A DNA stretch of 64,000 nt from Orthonyx spaldingii (Eukaryota; Chordata; Aves; Passeriformes; Orthonychidae). The notes beneath the pieces are model-generated. The model searched no databases. It was not told the origin of the DNA and worked only from the letters and a program-made list of their open reading frames with translations. The position numbers and the translations under genes are program-made. The stretch lies in the NCBI GenBank assembly GCA_013397795.1, contig VZTJ01005981.1:186001-250000 (forward strand), given 5' to 3'. Below are positions 26,815 through 38,530 of the stretch, one piece after another (within the stretch, counting starts at the first letter, position 1; each line of letters starts with the position of its first letter).

Positions 26815-27499
26815 CTGAAAAAAACCACTTTAATTGGTGTAATGAAATTTTGCATATTTTGGGATCAAATCTCCAGGTTACATGAAAACTCTGCCTGGAC
26901 AGACATCTGGATTTAAAAATGGAACTGAAGTTTGTCTTCATGGGATATGATAATTACTAATAAAAGCAACAGAGTCTAAACTGGACTGTAGATGGGACTC
27001 TGCTCTTTGGTTTTCTCTGAACTCTGTTCCCAGTGACAACTGGCACAACCCATCAGGATCAGAGAGGTTGTCCAGAAGTCACAGATGAGAATTTAACAAG
27101 AAATTGTTTGATGATGTGCATGAAGGATTCAGGCCTCATCACTTCAGCACAGCTGTGAGGCTCTGTGAGGCTGCCCCTCATTTTGTCACTGGAGACAGTA
27201 AATCCATACCAAAAAACAGGTCTAAAATTACTTTCCAGAACTACCTTAACTCCCATTTCTTGACTCCTACTTTGTATTTTTATTCAGTCCTTACTAACCG
27301 TGTGTTTTACCTATTGATCTACAATGTTTCAGTCTCAACAGTTTCATAAGGAAAAAACAGATATACGAGTTTTCTGAATCTGAAACTTTGGTCTTAGTCT
27401 GAAAAACTGCTTACCAAAGTATTACCAAGTGCATATATACATATTTAAGCTGCTAAGACAAACATAAAATTCAAGAATAAGTTGTTTCTGCCAGTTGCC
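26815..27499. other. Non-coding DNA left of the inverted repeat
   Basis: Two overlapping chance frames on opposite strands (about 27059-27349) are the only landmarks. No repeat or gene was recognised. Confidence 0.5.
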
Positions 27500-27570
27500 A
27501 TTTAAATACTAATTCAAGTTTTAATTACAGTTAAGTCTAGATGCATTCATATGTCCAAACACAAGTACAG
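27500..27570 (+). repeat. Left arm of a 71-bp inverted repeat
   Basis: These 71 bases are the reverse complement of 28789-28859 with only two mismatches and no gaps. The arm starts ATTTAAATACT and ends ACAAGTACAG. Similarity stops sharply at both ends. No target-site duplication is evident around the outer ends, and the arms carry no transposon terminal motif known to me. The high identity contrasts with the degraded repeats nearby. Confidence 0.95.
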
Positions 27571-28788
27571 GCCATTTGACAAAATTTTGATTATTGATTT
27601 TTCTCAAGTATAAGTGTGAGCTATTATTCAACATATCAATAATGTGTTTAAGTGTTACTGTTTTAAAAATTACCTACTCAGTTTATTTAGAAACTACTAA
27701 AATATCAAACGCAAGAACACATTGATAAATTTCTGTTAATGAAAAAAAATTAAAATTGAGTTAGGAAGGTAAACTTTCTAGGAATCCTTTTTCCTCAAAA
27801 AACCACCAAAACAGTTTAGAAAAAAAAAAGTGGTGTGTTTCTTTGACATTTTTCAGTATGAAGTTATTGCATAACCTACAAAGTTATCTACATAGTTCTA
27901 AGGATGTTGGATGGGGAGGAATTAAATTATGAAATGCAAATTCAATTATGAGACATCTTCCATTAGTACAGGAATATTCCCAGCAATGTTATTTATATAA
28001 AATATGTCCTTCCTGATAATCACATCATAAACAAGACAGCTACTTATTGCCTTTTTTATTAAGTTAATTTATTATTGCAGACTGAGAGACAAGAGACTCT
28101 GTAAATGTGCAGAGTAAGACTGCAGAGGTACAGATATATGGTATCTAAAGCAAATTATTGAGGAATTTCAGAATGTGATTGTCCATTGCTTCTTGTTGGT
28201 ACATCCGCAGTAGTGCAATGAAAGGAGAGGAGATATTTTTTAGCTTCAAATGAAATTCAGACCTTTTTATATCAAGTCCTTAAAAGCAGAAGAATTTTAA
28301 AGAAAATGGCACTCTCTTCTGAGCTGACCACAGCTCCCTGTAGAGTGTGTCTCTAACCCATGAGGTTGATTGTGCCTTCAGGAGAGGGGAATAACCAAGA
28401 ACGAACATTCTCTGTGGAGCAGTGAGCCCCGAGGGTATGTGGGGTGGCCCTTGTCACTGCTCTGTCACAAAGAGTTCTTAACTGCACTGATCTTGTCAAA
28501 GATGGGATTTTCAAAGCAGGTGGGTTAGACCTTGCTTCCCCAGTTTCTTTGAAAAATCCTGCATCACAATAAAATGAGACCTTAAACCACCTTTGTAGCT
28601 TACACAGCTTTCTGTTAAATCTTCTCACAGGATTAATGATGAAGGAAGGGAAGCAGTTAAGAAAAATACTTAAAAACTCAAGTTATGCAATATATATTGT
28701 CCCAGCATTCATAAGTCAGGACACCCTTAAGAAAAAAGAACTGTACAAATGCTAACCCAGTGAAAGGGCTCATTTGTGTTCTGTGTGA
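27571..28788. other. Spacer between the inverted-repeat arms, no transposase seen
   Basis: The 1.2 kb between the arms is mostly AT-rich. The longest frame (91 codons, minus, 28353-28628) shows no transposase motif such as a DDE/D arrangement, a zinc finger or a helix-turn-helix that I can recognise. If the arms are transposon ends, this would be a non-autonomous or decayed element. The spacer gives no support for an active one. Confidence 0.6.
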
Positions 28789-28859
28789 CTGTACTTGTGT
28801 TTGAACATATGAATGCATCTAGACTTAACTGTAATTAAAACTTGAACTAGTATTTAAAT
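28789..28859 (-). repeat. Right arm of the 71-bp inverted repeat
   Basis: This is the inverted partner of 27500-27570, with 69 of 71 positions complementary. Outside the arm the sequence (AAAAGTATGTCC on the right) does not match the left flank. A single strand could fold into a 71-bp stem with a loop of about 1.2 kb. Confidence 0.95.
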
Positions 28860-29781
28860 AAAAGTATGTCCTCTTATTCATTAGCCTTGTGTATTGGTTT
28901 CAGAATTATTCATATTTTTCAATTAATGGAGCACTTCTCACTTGATGTGGAAGGCCAAAGAACAGAAACACAGAATAGCTGAAACCAACACTATTTTTTA
29001 ACAAATAACAATACTCATTAACTGGAAGAAGGCCATTATACTGCAATTCCCTGCTGCTTTGTTATTTTCATAATCAGTTTACATAATGAGATTTGAGAAA
29101 TCCTACAAATTGTACACTGTTTACTAAAACAAGCATGGAGTATTTAGTTTAATTCAAATACACAACTATAATATTTCATCATAGTAATTAGAGTTATTTT
29201 GTAGCATCTGCATATCAGGATCTTGATGCTTCATGTATGATTAAGACATCATTAAAAGCAAGCACATTATAAACTGGAGATACAAAGATAAATATCACCC
29301 TGGAGAAGTTTTCATTTTAAATGTCAGTCAAATGCCAACAAAGGTCAGAGGGACGTAAGCCCATATTTGTGCTGCCACCAGGCTGCTACGTTTAAACTCC
29401 ATATGATCACATCTATGCTTACTGCAATGATCTGCCCTAGATTTTTGAGTTGTTCCAACTTTGAATTATTCTGATCAGGTTAATTTGCCTCAGAGAGTGC
29501 AGAGACTTCTCTGCAGACACTGAAAACAAAATTTTAATAGCATAATGCATTAAGAATGTGTAGGGTACTCTCAGGCATGTGTGACAACAACAAGGAGCAC
29601 GAGAGCTTTAGGATGGCTGGAATGCTGAATAAATCAAAACTCATGTGATTTTATCCATACAACTGATGGATATCAGTAATATCCATTACTAGCAGGACCC
29701 AGAACAGGTTGCTTCCCAAATGATTTCCAAGTTTCATTAAAGAGAAGGCTAACTTAATGACACCAATAGAGAATTTGAGAA
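28860..29781. other. Non-coding DNA between the inverted repeat and the LTR
   Basis: A small palindrome (arms ATGGATAT and ATATCCAT around five bases) lies near 29667-29687. The last five bases, GAGAA at 29777-29781, are the left copy of the target-site duplication of the LTR that follows. No gene was recognised. Confidence 0.6.
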
Positions 29782-30414
29782 TGTCTAGGTTTTGAGACAA
29801 ATTTTGAGGAAATGTCCCAAAAGGGTGTCTCCTCTAAAAAAAGGTAGGTCCCGGCAGCCCTTCCCTCAGAGGTTTGAAAGGAATTTCTTGGAAGAAAGCG
29901 AAAAAACACGTTTATTTAACAAGCAAGGTGCACCCAGGCACATAAAAGAAACTGAATCATGTTAAATAATAAACCTTCTCTGTTGTGGAGAAGGGTGGTG
30001 GATTTTTAGAGTCTCTCTTTTTTCTGGCTCAGCTTCTCCTGAAGTCTAGGCTGGGCCGCAGTCCAGTGACTCCCTGCAGGTCCCACCGAACATCTCCCCC
30101 AGAGACGGTCTGATTTTCGGATGAGAAAACAAGCCCAAGTGTTGAAGAAGAAGACGCAGAAGACGCTGCGGATTGCTATCGCAGCCCAGAGGAAAAGCTT
30201 TTCCTTTTTCCCCAGCTAACAGAAGCCAAAGCCCACTAGAGAGGAATGTACTCCCCACTCTTGCTACCTAGCAAACACCTGGAGGAGTGAGAGTTAAAAC
30301 ACAAACCCCACCAGTTTCCCTGGCTGCTCCCCTTCCCAGCTTAAACTTACGGGACCCATTCCTGGGCATAAGCAGATGATAGGGAAATACATAGCATAAA
30401 ATCACCCCACGACA
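29782..30414 (-). mobile_element. ERVL-type solo LTR, minus orientation
   Basis: This is a 633-bp long terminal repeat from an old endogenous retrovirus, without internal viral genes. On the minus strand it starts TGTCGTGGGGTGAT at 30414 and ends CCTAGACA at 29782, giving the expected TG and CA ends. A polyadenylation signal (AATAAA within GTTAAATAAACGTG) lies towards its 3' part. The 3' part (CTTCCAAGAAATTCC, then CCTCTGAGGGAAGGGC, then GGAGACACCCTTTTGGGACA) follows the order I know for avian ERVL LTRs. Exact 5-base duplications, GAGAA, flank it at 29777-29781 and 30415-30419, which fits ERVL integration. A solo LTR is what recombination between two LTRs leaves. The 70-codon minus frame inside is not a gene. 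Family name not confirmed. Confidence 0.88.
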
Positions 30415-31735
30415 GAGAATGCTTTTCATATTGCACAACGTTGCTGAGTATGCATTTAGTATTTCAGCTTCTTGTCTAGTGCCAATTTATTAACAGGTAT
30501 AGACATAATGGAAGCCACCAAATATTTAAATTCTCTCTAGAGTCCTCTAAGATTGCTCAGAGTTCAGGCACAGAGCATTGCCTACTCTCTATGTCCCTGT
30601 TTGTCCATTAAAATGGTGCAGTGAAAGAAGTAGAAACCTCATAGTAGAAAGATTTGTCAGTAGGAATAGTGTAAATAAAATTAAGGGGTCCTAACCCAAT
30701 CTGCCTCCCAATGTCAAGTCTCCATTCCAAGCTATGGGCTGCCTGCCAATGCTGCATTCATTAATGTATTCATTAATGCTGTCTTTGCAAGAAATAATGT
30801 GTTTAGCCTACCTCCAAAAATGCAATACACAACAGAACCAAAAATGAAGGGAAAATATACTTCATTTAGCCTTGGCTCTACCTTTCCTTTCCCTTCATCT
30901 TGTTGGTCAAGGCTTCTAACCCTTCCTCCTCTGCTGACATTTTGACTTCGGGCCATCACGTCCACTGTACGCCTGCCCGAGTCAGCGGTGCCCCCAGTTG
31001 CTCACAGTCAGGATGCCAACTGGCTGCCCACTCTCCTGGCTGTGAGCTGTGTGGAGACTGGCACCTCCTGAGTGCTTCTGAGTCAGGGCATGCCTGGGTG
31101 CTATGAACACCTGGATACTGCTGAGAGCACTCTTCAGTCTGCTTGCTTACCTTGACTCATGGTCCCACTGAAATCACAGGAGTGCTTGTCAGGAGCTCGA
31201 GTGTTCTGTGCCTCGCCAAAATCTTGTGTGAAGATGATACTGAGTGTAAAACACAGAACTGAGCTTGGTTTGACTCAGGTGAAGTGATCTTTTGTGAGAT
31301 AGCCTGAAACTTGAATCTGAGAAACTCTCAGGTGTTCAAATCTCTTGACCAAGGTGCTTCAGAGAGTTCTTGAATTTTCTCATTCCAAACAGTCAACAAA
31401 TATACCAAGCAGAACAAACTTCTTCTCTCAAGGTGGAATCCAGAGGTCTAGATAAAAGCCAAACTCATTAAATACTGTTTTGATGGTTAATGAACATAGA
31501 TTAGCAGGTTCCTGGATAGATGTGTGTAAATTTGCTCTTGATGTTTTCCCACAATGAACTATTAAAGAATATTTTCTTCTGACAACTCTTTAATGCCTTA
31601 GTTCAACTGCATGCAAATAAAGTGCAGTGAGAATATGATTTTTTTTTTTAATTGACGATTTTCTTCAGCATCTCATTTCTTTACCTATCAGCCTGGTTAT
31701 TTTGTCTCATAGTGACAAAAGATTTCCTTTGAATA
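30415..31735. other. Non-coding DNA with a GC-richer patch
   Basis: The right copy of the LTR target-site duplication (GAGAA) occupies 30415-30419. A GC-richer patch at about 30880-31110 carries a 68-codon plus frame and part of a minus frame, neither recognisable. The rest is ordinary sequence. Confidence 0.5.
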
Positions 31736-32020
31736 CAGAATCATAGAACCACAGAATTGCAGGGGTGTGAATGTGCCTCTAGTTCGGGAGCTCTCTAGTC
31801 CTTCTCCCCTACTATACAGTTGAGTTTTGAAAATCTCCAGCAAGGGAGACTTCACAAAGGCTCTAGACAACCTGCCCCAGTGTGTGATCACCTTCACGGT
31901 AAAAAAAAAAAAAAAAGGTAGTTGTAATGTTTAAAACAATTTCCTCTATTTTAGTTTGTGCCCATTCCACCCGGTCCATTTCCTGGCACCAGTAAGAAGA
32001 GTCCAGCTCTCTGTGCTTTA
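31736..32020 (-). mobile_element. CR1 LINE 3' fragment, minus orientation, about 280 bp
   Basis: The plus strand is the reverse complement of a CR1 3' end. The tail (AATCATAGAACCACAGAATT) comes first, then the CTCCAGCAAGGGAGACTTCA and ACAACCTGCCCCAGTGTGTG blocks, a 16-A run at 31901-31916, then TAGTTTGTGCCCATTCCACC and GGCACCAGTAAGAAGAGTCC. The A run falls at a site that is A-rich in other copies and has probably expanded by slippage. Divergence is high, so this is an old copy. The upper boundary is approximate. Confidence 0.88.
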
Positions 32021-33917
32021 TTTTGCAGTGAGGCTGATTGTGGTAAAAAAAAATTCGGTGAGTTCCCCCATATCACAGAGCCAGGCAGTGACAGGAGCAG
32101 AAGGAAATTTGGCCCCTCTTGAGGGAAAAAAATCTCCTTGTCAAAGCTACAGCTTCAGCCTTTTTGCATGGTCTAAGGACAGTTTTGGGATTCCTGGCAC
32201 TGGAAAAGTCTTGACCTCTTTCCTTTTGTGCAAGCTGTAAAGTTCACTTCTCATGCCTGACATCTGTGGACTGCTGGTTTGAAGATTTTGAGGTTTTTTT
32301 GGTAACCTTTTAGTGACAAGAGTTTTTCAATTCTACAGATGATTCGGAAAAAACCATTGATTTACTTCAAGGTGCTTGTAAGTAGCACTACTTCACTGCA
32401 TGGAACTCAGTCTGTTTTTGCTGAACTTCAGTATTTTAAGGCACCAGGATTTGTCTTAATGTTTATGGTGAAAGACAGAAGAAATGTTATTCTTACTGTG
32501 GCACCCCATCACAGGTAGCTTATGTCACATGCACCATTTATTGGTCAGAAGATGCTCAGGCATGTCCATTGCAATCACCAGATTCCCTTTTCCAAGCACA
32601 AATAAATCACTCTTTATTCATTAAGAAACACACTTAAACAGTCTGAATGTGCAGCATTCTGACCTGTATGAATAGTGTGCTGATTTCCTTCAGGAGGAGG
32701 GGAAAAATGGCTGCTAAAACAGCTGCAGGTCAGTCAGCAGTGATCACACTGCAGGGGCACTTGCTGCACCAGGAGCACAGGGAATGCCTGCAAAACCGCC
32801 CGAGACCTGCCAAGCTTTCATTCCTCTTCATGCAGACGAGTTGGACTTTTTCCTCTTATTTCTTCCATAATAATTTAGGAACAGTGAGAGCCTGTAGAGG
32901 ATGTCAGTTTTCAATCAAATCCAGTTGAACTAAAGCACACAAAGCTTGCATTTTCATTATGAATTTTCAGGCTCTCCTAAAGCCCAGAAATCTTACAGTT
33001 TGATGGAAAAGACCAACTGTAATGGCTGTTATTAAATTGTTAAGTCCTATTACGATGATGGCACCCAAGGGTCCCAGCCAGGATTGAAACATCTTCTTCC
33101 TCTCTCTGCCTTCAACTTGACGAGACATAAAATAACTCATAAATGGTGCCTGACAGAAAGAACTTGCTGCCTATGCAATATGCCTATACCTGTCTCTTCT
33201 CCAGATGCCAGCTTACCTTACTACTGAGCATGCTGTGCAAAACACTGTGACTTACTCTTGTGCAGTAAGTAAATAATGATGATTATTTCTCAATGTGTTT
33301 ATTTTCTTCAGCAGTTCATTTTCTCTTTTATTCAGTTTTTTCATCCATATTTCAGGGACCTATATCCATTTTGTGCTCACTTGCACCATTGATTTTCCAT
33401 TCTCCCTCAGTGCCTTTCTTTCCTCATCTTTCTGGCTTTCATATTTCTTTCTTTTATACTTTCCATGCCATGTCCATTGTGTCAGATTGCCAGGGCAATG
33501 TTCAGACCAGCCAGAAACTGGAATTGCCTACATGACCTTTCTCATGGTGTGCCTGTATAAAAAGATTGGACTAAGAAAGGATGATACCAGGAAATCAAGA
33601 AGAGCAATGATACTGTCTGATCCTGATACCAATTTTTACTCCATATTCACTTCATTTTCCTCATCTGCAGCATCCTGTTATGCCCTGTGGGTGACTTACA
33701 ACACACTGCTTAACTTCTTATCTGGGATCAGAGTGACTGAAACCAGGGAAATTCTTATTCTATAAAATTTGCACCATGTTCATAATTAATACAGCTGCTA
33801 TTTCTCTGATGGATATGCCTGATAGTCAAATGAAGAAGTGCTAAAATGGTCATAGAAGAGGAAAAGTCCCTTCCTGTTTCAGTCCTTTTTGTTTCTGTTC
33901 CCATGTGTCAATTAAAT
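32021..33917. other. Non-coding DNA, no gene recognised
   Basis: A GC-richer patch at about 32640-32900 carries a 93-codon plus frame without recognisable motif. The 156-codon plus frame at 33295-33765 begins in a pyrimidine-rich run that reads as a string of Phe, Ser and Leu. That mimics membrane segments, but it is a composition effect, and no promoter, splice context or domain supports a gene. Confidence 0.5.
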
Positions 33918-33998
33918 TAGTGAATCCCAGAGTGCTCCAGGTTGGAAGGGACTTTACAGGTCATCTTGTCCAAATGCCCTGCTCAGCCACTGTCTGTT
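33918..33998 (-). mobile_element. Short CR1 LINE remnant, minus orientation
   Basis: The block GGTTGGAAGGGACTTTACAG, then GTCATCTTGTCCAAATGCCC, then TGCTCAGCCA matches the start of the CR1 3' end on its reverse strand, including the GGAAGGGAC landmark. The octamer tail is reduced to GTGAATCCCAGAGTG. Only about 80 bp remain. Confidence 0.75.
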
Positions 33999-35308
33999 CA
34001 TGCAACTCGTAATTCATCATCTTTATAAATATCTTATAGGAGTTGGTGATCAAAGCCTTGTAGACAATACTCACTGCTCTGCCCTCATCTACCAAGCCAC
34101 TAAGATGGCTAATATATATGGTTCACAAATTTTCTTCTCTTGTCTCCCAAAATTCTGGTGTTGCCCCTCAGTGCTTTGGCAAGACAGTAGGAGTGTGATT
34201 CAATCTACAAGTGAATGTAATTCACTTTCTTTTATGCAATCATTTCACCAACAAATTCTAATCAGATCTAAACTTTATGTTCCCTATCTCTATTTTACTG
34301 GATTCTGCTGACCTTTGCGCTGTACACTTTTCATTGTCATATTCTTCAATATTCCCCTTACCTAATCCTTTTGTACCCAAGACAAAGTGGAAAAAAGCTT
34401 GCAAGAAAGAACAGAGATTTAATGGGACAGAAAGAAATCTGTTGAGTAATGAAAAATAAGCTTTCCTTTTGCATTTAAACAATATCCTAAGTACTCTTTC
34501 TGTGAGTTGTCATAATGTTCTTTCATTGACTATCCTGCTGCATATTCATCAAGTGTTACCTTCTGGCTGATCAGAACTTTATTGCTTATAATAGAGATGT
34601 CATCTGCCGTCAGATAAAGACCTTGATCCTGGTTTTCTGTGGAGCGTTTATAATTGGGAACAGCATCTGACTCTCTCCTGAGATTAGCAGCCCAGTGATC
34701 AGTGCCAGACAGTTAATAAGTTCCACAAATTGCCGTTATGAGAAAGTCAGGACATTCAATGGAAAACTGAGCTGTGCAAGAATCAGGCAGGCAAGATACT
34801 TAAGGACACAAAACTCCAACAAAGGAAAAAAACACTTACAGATCAACTGCATAGCAACTGAATTATCACGTAGGAAGCTCAGACTGTTTAATAGTCTAGA
34901 AGCTTATTCATATATGATGTTCTCAAGACAGCAGCATGATGGTAAAGGACAATCTGTACTCATCTGAGTCTCTCCCAACTAATTTCAGTAGGACAAAAAA
35001 TCAGAATTAGGTACAGGTTTAGTCACAAATGTTCCAGAACAAAAACACTTTAAAGAAAATTTATGATCCCACTTTTTCACAAGGAAGAAGAATTCAATGA
35101 TAATTTTCAACCTGGTAAAAAATATAACACTTTAATGTAACTATTAGAATGCTAAAAAAAGAGGAAACAAAACAGTCACAGTATTGAAACAAGTCATTCC
35201 ACTGGTTATGAGTATGGAAAAAATATGAATATTTACTGAGGCAAGCAATTCAATCTTTTATTCAGCTGTAGTTCTTATCTCTTTCAAAGCTTTTCCTTGC
35301 TCCCTTCC
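33999..35308. other. Non-coding DNA, no gene recognised
   Basis: The 103-codon plus frame at 34000-34311 and the minus frame overlapping its end have no recognisable motif. The bases just before the LTR, CTTCC at 35304-35308, may be one copy of its target-site duplication. Confidence 0.5.
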
Positions 35309-35672
35309 TGTAGTGGGTTGACCCTGATTGGATGCCAGGCACCCACCAAAATTTCTCTATCACTCCCCTCCACAGCTGGACAGTGGAAAGAAAATAAAAT
35401 TAAGGGTTCATGAGTTGAGATAAGGACTGGGAGAGATCACTCACCAAAGGTTGTCATGGGCAAAACAGGCTCGAATTAGAGATATTAATTGAATTTGTTA
35501 CTAACAAAATCAGAGCAGAATAATGAGAAGTAAAACAAGACCTTAAAAATGCCTTCCCTGCAACCCCTCCCTCATTCTCAGCTCTACCTCTTCCCCCAGC
35601 AGCTTTCCACAGAAGCCACCCCTGTATCCCCTGCTCCGCCCTGCCAAAGCTTGGCCATGCAAAACCAAAACA
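35309..35672. mobile_element. Passerine endogenous retrovirus LTR, internally deleted
   Basis: The element starts TGTAGTGGGTTGACCCTG and ends near CCAAAACA. Two blocks are recognisable from a common songbird LTR family. The left block includes TCTATCACTCCCCTCC, GAGATAAGGACTGGGAGAGA and GGGCAAAACAGGCTCGA. The right block includes CACAGAAGCCACCCCTGTA and TTGGCCATGCAAAACC. As I remember the family, several hundred bases normally separate the two blocks, and here they almost touch, so the middle appears deleted. Flanks CTTCC (35304-35308) and CTTCT (35673-35677) could be a decayed 5-bp target-site duplication. The orientation is uncertain. No viral gene is present. The family is recalled, not checked. 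Confidence 0.78.
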
Positions 35673-38223
35673 CTTCTGTAATTTCTAAGACTCTTGGTTT
35701 GCCGGTCAGGTTACAACTTGGTTTCTGTTTAGATCAGCAATTCTCATTTTAGTGGCTTCAGCAAAAGAAACTTTTTGTCATAGGTGAAACATTTTTAAAA
35801 GATCAGAAAGGCTGGTGGGAGAAAGGACAGTACAAAACATGGATCCCAGTCAATGCTGATTTTTTCAGGGGTAACTCACTAGAAACTAATACTTGCTTTG
35901 GAGTTGCACTGAAACCGAATGAGAAATAATTTCCTTTCTCTAAAAGTAACACCAGCAGCATAAAGCTGCTGGAAGCCTGAGGTAATCCTCATCATGAGGT
36001 CTGCAGTGATCTGGGGTACAGGGTCTCCCCCTCAGTCAAACTCTGACAGGAACAGAAAATTGTCACTTCTAAGGAGTGCCCTGGGTGGCAGAGCTGCAAG
36101 GGGCTGGTCTTTGTGTGAACACTGACACCTGGATGTCTGGAGGCAACTGGGTGTGTATAAATGGCACAGTGTAAATTTATTTGCTGGGTGATGAGATGGG
36201 ATACCCCCAACACACAAAGTTCCGAGTCTCCGAGTCTGTTTTGCTTGTTAGACGTGGGTCACGGTGTTAAATGACTCTCATGAGAGCAGCCATGGTGAGG
36301 CATTTCTTCCCAGCATCATTATCAAGAAGGCCAAAATCTTATTTTCAAGGACAGTCCTCAACACCAAGTACAGTTCTTGCTTTAGTAACAACTGGCCTTT
36401 GAAAAGATGTTCCTGACTCAAGGACGCAAGCAGCTGCATTCCTGGAAAGTGTTAGATTTCTGTGCAACACATCACAACTACCTATTATTTCTATTTTCAG
36501 CATGCAGGCAAAGCAGCAGGTGAACTTTAGTTAAAGGCTTGTATGTAAGAGGAACACAGAGCACCATCCTTTCCCATCCTCTCAGGGTTTTCAAGGAAAG
36601 CTTTTCCCCCCCGGATTTAGCACCATTATGAAGTGCTACAACTTTTACCAAAACGAGCCTTTGAGCCCCCTCTAGCCCAACACATCCTCCTTAGAGGTTA
36701 GTCCAAAGGAAATTAAAATACTAGAGATAGTTCTGCAACCTAGATGAAAACCATGCAAAAACTCAGGTGTGTTTTACCTCTTTTAAATGGTTTCCTATAC
36801 CTGTGGTTTTTTGTTCCTTTTTATTGAAGCAGATCCCATCTTTGTGAGGAGTAATCAGATTGTTTTTCTTATTAGTGTAAGAGGTTAAAAATGATTACAC
36901 TTTAATTATTAAAATGACAAAGACAGAAGCTAATTTTTCCCAAAGACGATATAATCACTATAAACGATGACTTTCATATCAGTTGTTATTTCTCATAAAT
37001 TCTGCCCAATAAGGATAATCAAGCATTCTGCTAAGTTATTGCTGTTACAGTTTCTGTCTTTCTAAACCACTGCTAGACAAGAATATGACAAAACAATCAT
37101 AAAGCACAAATGTATTTGTATATATTTTAAAAGAGGTATCAAAATCCCTTCTGACACTGTAGACCCAATCAAAAAATATTTAACATGTGCAAAATTAACA
37201 GTTGCTGTGCATGCTTAAATTGAGATCTACAGAACTCTAATGATGCTGTCTATTTCAGAACTCTGGGGTTTTGCCAGCTTATCAGTAGGTACTGGCAGCC
37301 ACGGTGAGGATGTTTGTTGATTTCCATTTCATTTCACAGCACAGTTTTGGACACGTCTTGTGAATCTAAAAGGTTTGTGCTGTTCGTAAAGTATTACACC
37401 ATGTCCTGATGTACAGCCATGTACAGAAATCCTGTGGGGACTCCTTCATAAGGAAGACTTAGAGACCCTGGGTTCGTCATCACTTATTCACTTGACAGGA
37501 AAATGTGGTATCCAACTTTGTAAGGGAAGCTATGGACTCTTAGTGAAATTCTTCAGGACTGGAGTGGAAAACACTGTTCCTTTGTGGTGATTATGAAATT
37601 TATTTTAAATGTAATGATTGTGAGCTGCTCGAATACTGAGCACATCAGCAAAGATTAACAGCTCATGGCCTCTGGCTCCAGATACCATTCAAGACCAGAT
37701 TGTCATCTGGACTAAATAATTTGAAGTTATTGGCATATCACTTTATAAAATCCTATGCTAACATCATTCTATCAATTATGCATATTTGCATTTATTTGCC
37801 ATTTTAATTAAAAAGAACTCCAGAAATTAATACGTACTTATTATAGATTTTGTAATTTATTATGGGTGAGAAATTTCACTAGTTTCTAATAAGGGGAGAG
37901 TTCACCTTATTAGACATACCAAGACAAATTACAATTCCCCTTTCTCCAAAATTCTGAGCTGATGTCTACAAAGAATGCACCAATTGCAATTGATTTAATT
38001 CGGAAGATATCTGAATAACTTCCTCTGATTCCTTCTACCCTAGCATGCAATTATTTTATTTTTAAGAAGACCACTACCAACAAAAAGGGAGCTGAAGTGT
38101 ATCTTTTTGTAGTGTGAAGTACATCAACCTTTGAAGATAACCAGGCAAAATATATTCATGGTTTTATCTTTGAACAAGTCCATTTTCATGAGTGCTTTAA
38201 ATATGTCAGATAGAATTTGTTTC
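35673..38223. other. Non-coding DNA, possible AT-rich regulatory patch
   Basis: A GC-richer patch lies at about 35990-36240. From about 37570 to 37900 the sequence is AT-rich and holds an exact octamer ATTTGCAT (37784-37791) next to TATGCAT, plus several TAATT motifs. This is the kind of composition seen in homeodomain/POU enhancers, but it is also common by chance in AT-rich DNA. No gene was recognised. Confidence 0.45.
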
Positions 38224-38530
38224 TCATGAGTCCTTAATGAGCCTAATTACATCCTGCAATTCAAAAGGCTGTCTAATTTTCTCACTAATCAAAGTTGCCC
38301 ATTTGTTTTTCTTACCCATTGTAATCAGGACAGTATTTATGGCCCTAATTCCTTGAATCATGAGTCTCTTGTTTGAATCAAGTAGAGTCAGTGATTCCTG
38401 GCTTGAAATTAGCAAGCAGTTGGTACAGAGGTACTAACTCTTGAACAAAAGGATCAGCCAGCCCATTACCTGTAAGGACTGATAAACAGCCTCTTTTATG
38501 TCTTTTAATATCAGTGAAAAACACCTGATC
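38224..38530 (-). pseudogene. Possible decayed coding remnant, unknown origin
   Basis: On the minus strand, immediately downstream of the CR1 3' end, two different frames read as ordinary-looking protein. One covers roughly 38530-38390 and includes GNGLADPFVQELV. The next covers 38415-38224 and includes KKNKWATLISEKIRQPFEL before its stop. A frame change between them would fit one old coding sequence with an indel, such as retroelement or processed-gene debris. I cannot name a family, and chance is quite possible. Confidence 0.2.

Noticed and set aside
33295..33765. 156-codon frame, apparently with hydrophobic segments
   Set aside because: The Phe/Ser/Leu strings come from a pyrimidine-rich tract; no domain, splice sites or promoter are visible.
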